A stretch of DNA of 21,211 nt, taken from assembly GCA_023396225.1 (NCBI GenBank), contig JAEWWT010000019.1:1-21211 (forward strand), written 5' to 3'. Under the pieces are notes generated by a model, which did not search any database, was not told the origin of the DNA, and worked only from the letters and a program-made list of their open reading frames with translations. A program made the position numbers and the translations under genes. This DNA comes from Bacillota bacterium (GTDB taxonomy: Bacteria; Bacillota; Clostridia; Oscillospirales; Ruminococcaceae). Within the stretch, counting starts at the first letter, position 1, and each line of letters begins with the position of its first letter. Shown one piece after another: positions 14,612 to 21,211 of this stretch.

Positions 14612-16512
14612 CAAAGCACCTTCCTCACCGTATCAGGGCTGTATGTAGCAAAAATTTGCTCAAAGTTTGTTGCAACGCTGTCATTTGCCATGGAGCTGTC
14701 ACGCATAACAAAATAATAAGGCTTCTGCTTTGCGATAGCTGTAATAGTCTCTTCCGTTACATTAGTGTCAAAGCAAGCGATGAGATAATTATTTTCAACG
14801 TTAAATACTTTCTTTTCGTTAATTTCTGTTTCTTTAATCTTTGCAGAAAGTGCAACTCCCAAATCGAGCATAACCTGAAATAGCAAATCCTCCGGCGTTC
14901 TGTCCTCTTTGATGTTGTCAACCGTATCTGTAAGCATATTTATTGTAAACTCTGACGGGTTATAGTAAACATCTTTCATATTTGTGCTGTCGCATTTGAG
15001 AACACGAAAACCTCCGTCAAATTTTGCTTCGGGGTTTTCTTCTGCTATCTTTTTTGAGGCTCTGCGAATACGTTCTTTTCCGATTTCGCAAATATTTTTA
15101 TAGCCTGCTTTAAAAGCTTCGCTTTTTTCGTCGGTTTCTTCAGGAAGCTGAACCATAATAAATTTTCTATTTCCGCCGTCTTCTGCGTTAAGTTGCATTA
15201 CTGCGTGTGCGGTTGTGGCTGAACCTGAGAAGAAGTCTAACACATAGTAATCTTTATCGGTAATCAAATGAAGAAGATACTTGATTAGTGCTGTGGGTTT
15301 TGGGAAATCAAAAGGTATTCCAAGCGACACTAACTCTTTTGCAGCGTGTCTGTTTTCAAACTTTAAGATAAGGTCTGACGGAAGTTGCCCATCTTCTAAA
15401 CGGTCATTCAACCATATTTTGGTGTAAATATTCCACTTGGATTTCTTTCCTGTCATAACATCAATTAGCGGTGAAGTATTAGTTTCAATAAAAACCACTT
15501 CATCGTTTGCTTTATTGGTAAGAAATGTTTGTTCATTCCATCTCCAAGGCAATCCGTTTGGAGTTGTACAATGACTTCCATCGGGGCATTCTATAGGATA
15601 AGTTGAACCCCCGTGTTTTAATGACGCTTGGAAAAGACCCATTGTTCTATATTTTTGACCCTTTCTTCCTCCACTTTCTTGTATTTTGTTGTAAACCTTT
15701 GAAATCAATTCCTCACTCATATCGTCTTTAAGTGGTTCAGCAGCTAAATCATTCTTAACATAAACAACAATATAGTCAGTATTTTGGGTAAAGTACTTGC
15801 CCTGATTATTTCCAGTTTTCATCTGCCTTGAACATACACCTGCTCGATTTGCACGTCCAAATACTTCATCACAAATTTTCAAGGTGTTATCAAGTTCAGC
15901 ATCGCCAATGCTAATTAGCAAATAACCATCATTTGATAGCAAATCTTTGGATAAACGAACTCTCGGATAAATCATATTAAGCCAGTCGGTGTGAAAACGA
16001 CCGTTTGATTCTGTGTTCTGAAAAAGGCGGTTGCCCTCATCATCAAACTGTCCGCTGTTTGCAAGATAATCATCAGCGTCCTGTGCAAAGTCATCATTAT
16101 AAACAAAGTCATTGCCTGTGTTATAAGGCGGATCTATGTAAATCATTTTGATTTTTCCGAGATAAGTTTCCTGCAAAAGCTTCAAAACTTCAAGGTTATC
16201 ACCCTCAATATAGAGGTTTTCAGTATTATCAAAATCAACGCTTTCCTCTCTGCATGGGCGGAGAGTTTTCGCAATAGGTGCATTAGCTGTGAGAATAGCT
16301 TTTTTCTTGTCAGGCCATGTGAACTGATAGCGTTCTTCCCTGCCCTCAACAACAGTCGTTGAAATTTCCTGCATAAGTACATCTTTATCTATAGCACGGA
16401 CTATTTCACCGTTTTCATTTATTGTTTCAGTTACAGCATTCGGGAAAAGCTGTGCAAGCTTTGCGAAATTTTCATCAGCTTTGTTGGGTGTGTGCATTTT
16501 AAGTGGTTGCAT
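14611..16512 (-). CDS. mod: Type III DNA adenine methyltransferase, Mod subunit
   Basis: A 633-residue enzyme that recognises the asymmetric target site and methylates adenine N6 using S-adenosylmethionine, protecting host DNA and giving Res its specificity. The catalytic motif DPPYNTG is at residues 127-133, and the cofactor motif DFFSGSATTAHAV at about 426-438. This order, catalytic motif first, marks the beta class. The stretch between them, about 230-370, should be the target-recognition domain, including GGRKGQKYRTMGLFQASLKH, and cannot be matched to a site by eye. AAAGGAGG lies nine bases before ATG 16512. The stop overlaps the DUF3644 start. Motifs and length are intact, so host DNA is probably methylated. 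Confidence 0.93.
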   Translation of the reverse strand: MQPLKMHTPNKADENFAKLAQLFPNAVTETINENGEIVRAIDKDVLMQEISTTVVEGREERYQFTWPDKKKAILTANAPIAKTLRPCREESVDFDNTENLYIEGDNLEVLKLLQETYLGKIKMIYIDPPYNTGNDFVYNDDFAQDADDYLANSGQFDDEGNRLFQNTESNGRFHTDWLNMIYPRVRLSKDLLSNDGYLLISIGDAELDNTLKICDEVFGRANRAGVCSRQMKTGNNQGKYFTQNTDYIVVYVKNDLAAEPLKDDMSEELISKVYNKIQESGGRKGQKYRTMGLFQASLKHGGSTYPIECPDGSHCTTPNGLPWRWNEQTFLTNKANDEVVFIETNTSPLIDVMTGKKSKWNIYTKIWLNDRLEDGQLPSDLILKFENRHAAKELVSLGIPFDFPKPTALIKYLLHLITDKDYYVLDFFSGSATTAHAVMQLNAEDGGNRKFIMVQLPEETDEKSEAFKAGYKNICEIGKERIRRASKKIAEENPEAKFDGGFRVLKCDSTNMKDVYYNPSEFTINMLTDTVDNIKEDRTPEDLLFQVMLDLGVALSAKIKETEINEKKVFNVENNYLIACFDTNVTEETITAIAKQKPYYFVMRDSSMANDSVATNFEQIFATYSPDTVRKVL

Positions 16513-16527
16513 TATTGGTGTCCTCCT

Positions 16528-16776
16528 TTATAAGTTTATCATACCAATTTCTGTTTCAACGCTATCAAGCTTATCACAAATATCTGATAGTGAATTATAT
16601 AATCCAGTACCCTTTAATTCTTCAAGCTTATCGCAAATATCTTCCAAAGAATCCCCATTAGTACCAAGACCAATTCCTTTTAAGCTTGATATTTCAGCAC
16701 TAATATTATCAAGCTTACTATCAATTGATGCTAGATAATCACGTATTCCTTCTAAAATTGATACAACTTCCTCCAT
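16528..16776 (-). CDS. Small coiled-coil protein with 19-residue repeats
   Basis: An acidic protein of about 82 residues between the DUF4391 and mod genes. Two neighbouring 19-residue units, starting SLEDICDKLEEL and SLSDICDKLDSV, are preceded by a related helix (SIDSKLDNISAEISSLKG). The DNA shows this as near-identical 21-base repeats at 16565-16585 and 16622-16642, 57 bases apart. Hydrophobic positions recur in a coiled-coil rhythm, so it probably oligomerises. I prefer the ATG at 16776, which has GGAGG eight bases upstream, to that at 16791, which overlaps the DUF4391 stop. No family is recognised. It may bridge the helicase module and Mod, which is inference. Confidence 0.65.
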   Translation of the reverse strand: MEEVVSILEGIRDYLASIDSKLDNISAEISSLKGIGLGTNGDSLEDICDKLEELKGTGLYNSLSDICDKLDSVETEIGMINL

Positions 16777-16790
16777 AACTAAATCCTCCA

Positions 16791-17399
16791 TTATGTTAAT
16801 TTCAGTAATTCTTTCTGTAAGCTTTGCACTTCCTGCACAATTTCAAACTTTTTCTTAGGCTGTTTTTCAACCCTTGCCAGCTTTTCTAATCTGTCAATAT
16901 CTTTTTGAAGCTTTTTTCGCTGTTCATCAAGGGCAATCTGTTCATCAAGGGTATTGCCACTTTCAATTTGAATACCGCCAATCTGAACAATTATATTTTC
17001 CCATACGGTGTCAACATTTAAGCCGTTAAGCTGTATTGTGCATTTATCCGATGAAATCCACTCGCTTTGTATAAGCTTTGTTCTATATACTGCAAGTTTG
17101 CATTTGCCCTCAAATTCAAGAATAAACAAAATATTTTGTGGTATCAGCTTTGAAAGCTGTGCAATTATATTCTCCGAAAACTCTTTTTTCTTCAAAGAAA
17201 CAAGCAGTACAAAAAATGATGACACTTCTTTTCCTTTTTCAAGTGTTGTAGTTGTGGGCGAAATCTCATTTACAATCACTATTTTGGAGATTTCTGAATC
17301 AAACTTATCCTTTGCAGCTGTATTCATATTAAATTTAGTATAGATAGCTTTTTTAGGGAGCTGTTTTGTAATTTCAGTTGACTTTGGTAAGCCAAGCAT
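16791..17399 (-). CDS. DUF4391 family protein, partner of the SNF2-like helicase
   Basis: A 202-residue protein opening MLGLPKSTEITKQLPKKAIY, the recognisable start of DUF4391 proteins. The middle has beta strands (FFVLLVSLKKKEF, NILFILEFEGKCKLAVYRTK) and ISSDKCTIQLNGLN, and the last 55 residues form a charged coiled coil (QRKKLQKDIDRLEKLARVEK). The biochemical role is unknown. DUF4391 genes are typically found directly after SNF2-type helicase genes next to type III methyltransferases; here the spacing is 15 bases. GGAGG seven bases before ATG 17399 fixes the start. It probably forms a complex with the helicase. Confidence 0.82.
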   Translation of the reverse strand: MLGLPKSTEITKQLPKKAIYTKFNMNTAAKDKFDSEISKIVIVNEISPTTTTLEKGKEVSSFFVLLVSLKKKEFSENIIAQLSKLIPQNILFILEFEGKCKLAVYRTKLIQSEWISSDKCTIQLNGLNVDTVWENIIVQIGGIQIESGNTLDEQIALDEQRKKLQKDIDRLEKLARVEKQPKKKFEIVQEVQSLQKELLKLT

Positions 17400-17414
17400 A
17401 AAATCGCCTCCATT

Positions 17415-20400
17415 TTATCGAATGACTAAGAAGCAAATCAGCTCAAAATCATCTAAGCCTTTTATTTTTTCATCAATAAAGCTTATCTGACTTCCTCCAA
17501 GGAAGCTGTCAATATCACTTTCTTCCTTAACCTCAATTATTGATGAAATAGCCTGTCCGAGCATTTTTGAAATCTTTGTCATGTTGCGTCCGTCACGGGT
17601 CTCTTTGTTAAACTGATGGTATAGTTCAGCAATAGGCTTTGTTTTTCCTTTACAAAGATATCGCATTTTATCAAGCATTGCTTTTGGTGAGAGGTGGTCA
17701 CAGATAACTTCACCATCATTTGAGATATAAACCATATAAAACGGATGTAAGCGGTTTTGATTATTTATATTTACGCTGTCAGAACGGTTTTTTAAAACAT
17801 AGATTACACCAGCAGGCGTTTCATCTGATGCAGGTGCGACAGAATGTAAGCCAAACGGAGTTTTATCAACATCAGGATTGTTTTTTATGTATTCAAGCAA
17901 ATCAAGCCTAAATTCATTTAATCCCAAGTCCATTATAGAAATACCGCTTGACATATCCTCAATATCAACAACTTCTTCCTGCAATCGTTTCAATTGTGAT
18001 TTACGATATTCAAGGTCTGTTTTTTCGCTTTCGCTCAAAATATTATCATCACCAGTCGCAGTCATATCAACAATTTTCATTCTTGTTTCAACTTTTGCCT
18101 TTAAGTCTATGTATTCATCAAGAGTTACATTTGGCCAAAAGTTTACAAGCTGAATGCACTTGTTTTTACTGCCGATACGGTCAATACGTCCGAAACGTTG
18201 AATAATTCGCACTGGGTTCCAGTGTATATCATAATTTATAAGATAATCACAATCTTGCAAGTTTTGCCCTTCTGAAATACAGTCGGTTGCTATTAAAACA
18301 TCTATTGATGTTTTATCATTTGGCATAAGTAAATGCTTGTCTTTTGATATCGGTGAAAAACAAGTCAATACTGTATTCATATCGGCTTTTTGGAGTTTTG
18401 CTGTGGTTTTTCCATCAACCGAACCTGTTATAATAGCAGTATCCAAACCAAAACAATTCTTAACATAATTGCTGACATTTTCATAAAGATAATTTGCAGT
18501 ATCAGCAAACGCAGTAAATATAATAACTTTCTTATTATCCATATTGATAGGGCATTCAATTTTGTTTTTAATAACAGAAAACAACTCTTGTAATTTGCTG
18601 TCATGAACAGGAGTTATATCACCGACATTCATCGTAATTAAATCAAGTATTTCACGGTCTTTGGAAAGATTATCTCTCCAAGATTTATAGTCCATGTCAG
18701 CAAGGTCTATTTTAACCTTGCGTCCAAATGAAAACATTTCGTCACTGTTTTGATCATCAGAATCAAACTCATCTATATCAGAAATATCAATCATATCAAG
18801 ATTTATTGATATATTTCTATTGAAATTATCAATAACTTTAATCGTACCATCAATTAAACCCATAATACGTTTCAATGTTAAATTAAATGAATATACCGAA
18901 CTTTCCATACGTTTCATAAGGTTTATAGCCATCAACCGACGTATTCCTTGCTCTCTGTTCGCTTGTGTAAAACCAACATTCACCTTGTTGTCACCATATA
19001 ATTCAGAATATTTAGAAAGTTTACTAGGAAGTATAAAGTGCGATGGGCAATAGATATCAAGATTTAATTTTGAAAGCTGCTCAAAGATTTCATCATAACT
19101 GACAGCTGTCTTTAAATCGGTTAAAGGTGATCTTATTGACATAGGCTTTAATCTTGTTGGGAAAGTACCTATATCTGTTGTATCATAATATTTCTGTATA
19201 TGCTTGCGAGAACGTGCTATTGTAACAGAATCTAGCACTTCAAAAAAATCAAAATCAAGCATTTTTAATAAATTCTCAGTTGTTCTGTCGCAAACATCCC
19301 ACTTACTCCAAGTGTTAAATGCTCTTTGTGCATTCTTAAATATTTCATCCATAGAACGGTTTGTGTTAAGTTTTTCATCAATTATATCTGTATTGCCCTC
19401 ATAGGCAAGAATAAGCTGATTTTTCAGGTCATTGAATCTATTATTTACGGGCGTTGCTGAAAGCATAAGAACTTTCGTCCTTACACCTCTACGAATAACC
19501 CTATTAAGAAGTTTTAAATAACGATTTTCTTTTTCATTATCTTCTCCAGAAATTTTACCGCCGTTACGAAAATTGTGTGACTCATCTATAACAACAAGGT
19601 CATATGTTTCCCAACGAAGTCTTGATAAATCCGTTCCATTTGATTCACCACTGGTTCTGCCTAAATCAGTATGGTAAAGCACCTTGTAATTAAGTCTATC
19701 ATCTGAAAGAGGGTTATTTACATAGTTATCTCTATATGTATTCCAGTTGTTCCCGAGTTTCTTAGGACAAAGAATAAGAACGGTTTTATTCCTTGTTTCA
19801 TAATACTTTACTACCGCTAAAGCAGTAAAAGTTTTACCAAGACCGACACTATCAGCGAGTATACATCCATTATATTTTTCAAGCTTGTTAATTATAGCAA
19901 GTGCAGCATCTTTCTGAAAGTTGTATAGCATATTCCATACTTTACTTTCTTTAAAACCTGTTGCCTCGTTCGGAAGTATATCATCTGATATATCTTCAAG
20001 AAATTCATTGAAAATATTATATAATGTAATAAAATAGATAAAATCCGGTGAATTTTCATTGTAAGCAGCAGTTATATTATCAATTACCATATCGGTAACA
20101 TTTTGCATCTTGTTAGCATCATTCCATAGGTTGTTAAATGTATTGATAAAGTTTGTAGAGTATGGGGTGCTGTTTTTGAAAATAGCGCTAAATGCATTAT
20201 TCCCACGTTCACATCCCAAATCGACTGTTGTGAATCCGTTAATAGGCATGTAATTTGTTTCATCAACATTTATAAAACCTTGAATAAAATCAGATGAAAT
20301 ATTAGATTTAAAAGTTACCTTTTGCTTTATCCATTCAGCACATTCTTTTGCTATAGCCTTTTGGTTAAGCTCATTACGAAGTTTGACCTCAAATTCTGTA

Positions 20401-20657
20401 CCATATAAACTACGCTCTCTATTATTACGAGGGATATAAAACTCTCTTTTTCCTTTTTTAGCTTTTTCTGTTATAAATGTTGGCGAAGTAAATATAAAAC
20501 GTAATTCATCAATATTCATAAGTTCTGATTTTAGCTCTTGAAAGGCATAAATAGAAAAACATGCAGCTGCAATAGAAACTTTGCTGCTAGATTTTATCTC
20601 AGAAGATAAATCTTCTTTTAATGTTTTATTGGTGTTATCTATAAACTCAGTCACCAT
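17415..20657 (-). CDS. SNF2-family helicase with an N-terminal PLD-like region
   Basis: A protein of about 1080 residues, first gene of the defence operon. The first 180 residues resemble a phospholipase D-like fold (KVSIAAACFSIYAFQELKSE, LRFIFTSPTF), though the full H-x-K motif is not evident, so this part may be structural or DNA-binding. The helicase core starts near residue 250: ADSVGLGKT (about 268-276), DESH (about 358-361), LMLSATPVNNRFNDL, and late motifs VLIATDCISEGQNLQDCDYL and RIIQRFGRIDRIGSKN. These are SNF2/Rad54-like translocase motifs, all present. I start at ATG 20657, preceded by AAAGGCGG; the ATG at 20711 has no ribosome site. It probably remodels or scans DNA with the DUF4391 partner. 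DISARM DrmD is a distant comparison. Confidence 0.85.
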   Translation of the reverse strand: MVTEFIDNTNKTLKEDLSSEIKSSSKVSIAAACFSIYAFQELKSELMNIDELRFIFTSPTFITEKAKKGKREFYIPRNNRERSLYGTEFEVKLRNELNQKAIAKECAEWIKQKVTFKSNISSDFIQGFINVDETNYMPINGFTTVDLGCERGNNAFSAIFKNSTPYSTNFINTFNNLWNDANKMQNVTDMVIDNITAAYNENSPDFIYFITLYNIFNEFLEDISDDILPNEATGFKESKVWNMLYNFQKDAALAIINKLEKYNGCILADSVGLGKTFTALAVVKYYETRNKTVLILCPKKLGNNWNTYRDNYVNNPLSDDRLNYKVLYHTDLGRTSGESNGTDLSRLRWETYDLVVIDESHNFRNGGKISGEDNEKENRYLKLLNRVIRRGVRTKVLMLSATPVNNRFNDLKNQLILAYEGNTDIIDEKLNTNRSMDEIFKNAQRAFNTWSKWDVCDRTTENLLKMLDFDFFEVLDSVTIARSRKHIQKYYDTTDIGTFPTRLKPMSIRSPLTDLKTAVSYDEIFEQLSKLNLDIYCPSHFILPSKLSKYSELYGDNKVNVGFTQANREQGIRRLMAINLMKRMESSVYSFNLTLKRIMGLIDGTIKVIDNFNRNISINLDMIDISDIDEFDSDDQNSDEMFSFGRKVKIDLADMDYKSWRDNLSKDREILDLITMNVGDITPVHDSKLQELFSVIKNKIECPINMDNKKVIIFTAFADTANYLYENVSNYVKNCFGLDTAIITGSVDGKTTAKLQKADMNTVLTCFSPISKDKHLLMPNDKTSIDVLIATDCISEGQNLQDCDYLINYDIHWNPVRIIQRFGRIDRIGSKNKCIQLVNFWPNVTLDEYIDLKAKVETRMKIVDMTATGDDNILSESEKTDLEYRKSQLKRLQEEVVDIEDMSSGISIMDLGLNEFRLDLLEYIKNNPDVDKTPFGLHSVAPASDETPAGVIYVLKNRSDSVNINNQNRLHPFYMVYISNDGEVICDHLSPKAMLDKMRYLCKGKTKPIAELYHQFNKETRDGRNMTKISKMLGQAISSIIEVKEESDIDSFLGGSQISFIDEKIKGLDDFELICFLVIR

Positions 20658-20772
20658 TGAAAACCGCCTTTCGTCACGTAAGCTTATTAAGGTATATATG
20701 TTATTATACATCTAATTGGTGTATTAAAATCAGGATATTCAGAAAAAAATCATATTAAATAAAAAATATAGC

Positions 20773-20787
20773 GTTACACCGTGGAAC
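20773..20787. promoter_or_regulatory. Interrupted dyad in the defence operon leader
   Basis: GTTACAC-C-GTGGAAC is a 15-bp dyad with one mismatched pair, lying about 30 bp downstream of the expected transcription start and within an AT-rich leader of about 155 bases. G+C-rich against its surroundings, it is a candidate repressor site for the operon. Confidence 0.35.
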
Positions 20788-20821
20788 ATATTGTAATTAA
20801 ATAGTAAAAATTTTATTTTAT

Positions 20822-20850
20822 ATTATATCACAAAATTACCAATTAATCAA
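20822..20850 (-). promoter_or_regulatory. Promoter of the defence operon
   Basis: On the minus strand TTGATT (20845-20850), 17 bases, then TATAAT (20822-20827). Initiation near 20814 would give an untranslated leader of about 157 bases before the helicase ATG at 20657. No comparable promoter precedes DUF4391, mod or the HEPN-like gene, so these probably share this transcript. Confidence 0.75.
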
Positions 20851-21011
20851 GCAAAAATCGTTCTCTATTTCTATATTTGCAACAAAAAATGGGGGCGGTT
20901 TAACATATATCAAATATAAAACCAAACACATCTTTTGCAACGAATTTGTTCGGTTTATGCGTGATTGGCTACTAAGCTGGACTTGAAACGACAATTAATT
21001 ATACAACAGTT
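20851..21011. other. Gene-free spacer upstream of the defence operon
   Basis: No ORF or RNA gene is supported. TTTGCAAC occurs twice (20876-20883, 20934-20941). The stretch is AT-rich apart from a short GGGGGCGG. An attachment site or an element boundary cannot be seen from this sequence alone. Confidence 0.4.
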
Positions 21012-21041
21012 AAAAAGAATCGTGTCCCCACGATTCTTTTT
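21012..21041. terminator. Strong bidirectional terminator
   Basis: AAAAAGAATCGTG (21012-21024) and CACGATTCTTTTT (21029-21041) are perfect reverse complements around TCCC, with T-runs on both strands. It ends the HTH gene transcript and insulates the defence operon. Confidence 0.85.
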
Positions 21042-21058
21042 CTTTTCTGCAACTTTCT

Positions 21059-21211
21059 TTACCCCACCAACCTCTCCAGCAGTTCCTTAGGAATCCTCCA
21101 GATCCTCCCGACCTTGAACCCCGGAAGCTTACCTTCCCTGAGCAGGTTGTAAACAGTGGTAAGGGAAACACAGAGTTCCTCTGCTACATCATAAGGTGTA
21201 AGATAATCATT
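21059..21211 (-). CDS. Excisionase-type helix-turn-helix protein (partial)
   Basis: The last 50 codons of a gene whose start lies beyond the window. It reads LTPYDVAEELCVSLTTVYNL, then LREGKLPGFKVGRIWRIPKE, then LLERLVG and TAA. This is the small winged helix-turn-helix of HTH_17/excisionase-family proteins: the recognition helix is at SLTTVYNLL, and the wing is KVGRIWRIPK. Such proteins assist site-specific excision of integrated elements or act as small regulators. Codons such as CTG, AGG and GGG are richer in G+C than in the defence genes, so it may have a different origin. A terminator follows 18 bases after its stop. Whether an integrase lies next to it cannot be seen. Confidence 0.8.
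   Translation of the reverse strand, partial: NDYLTPYDVAEELCVSLTTVYNLLREGKLPGFKVGRIWRIPKELLERLVG

Noticed and set aside
17415..20657. Assignment of the locus to DISARM or BREX
   Set aside because: The helicase recalls DrmD and has a PLD-like start, but DrmA, DrmB (DUF1998), PglZ and BrxC are absent. Mod and Res are of type III.
1..21211. CRISPR arrays, tRNA or rRNA genes
   Set aside because: No regularly spaced direct repeats, cloverleaf-like segments or rRNA-like stretches were seen on either strand.

Overview
The window is AT-rich DNA with strong AGGAGG-type ribosome binding sites, consensus sigma-A-like promoters and protein families common in gut Clostridia. A low-G+C Firmicute, perhaps a Ruminococcus-like Oscillospiraceae member, is the best guess; no rRNA or housekeeping gene fixes the host. 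Nearly everything is on the minus strand and reads right to left.

Positions 1-735 hold a small plus-strand gene under a near-consensus promoter with a perfect 12-bp operator-like palindrome. Two tiny minus-strand ORFs lie beside it, one overlapping its tail. Positions 736-8288 are part of a prophage morphogenesis block. In transcription order it has a Mor-like activator, a Mu gp25/gp26/gp27-like trio, a NusG paralogue of LoaP type, small and large terminase, a portal, a Phage_min_cap2 minor capsid protein, a zincin segment and a zinc-ribbon protein. It is decaying: the portal has a one-base frameshift and the minor capsid protein is separated from its zincin tail by one in-frame TAA. Capsid, tail, transposase and integrase genes are absent, so this is a remnant or the window cuts the prophage. 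Positions 8289-10280 hold a frameshifted replication-initiator-like gene, an AT-rich gap bounded by 13-bp inverted repeats, and a heavily mutated WYL-domain regulator.

Positions 10369-20657 form a defence operon, transcribed from a TTGATT-N17-TATAAT promoter at 20822-20850. It encodes a SNF2-family helicase with an N-terminal PLD-like region, a DUF4391 protein, a small repeat-containing coiled-coil protein, a type III DNA methyltransferase (Mod), a DUF3644 protein with a HEPN-type R-x4-H motif, and the type III restriction subunit (Res). Mod and Res are the modification and restriction arms. The helicase and DUF4391 protein look like a fixed accessory module. The HEPN-like gene is translationally coupled to Mod (TGATG).

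The most unusual feature lies between the HEPN-like gene and Res. A perfect TTGACA-N17-TATAAT promoter on the plus strand drives a short, apparently structured RNA that ends antisense to the last codons of the HEPN-like gene. A candidate RNA-regulated HEPN effector inside a type III restriction-modification operon is the strongest lead here. At the right edge, past a bidirectional terminator, is the end of an excisionase-type HTH gene.
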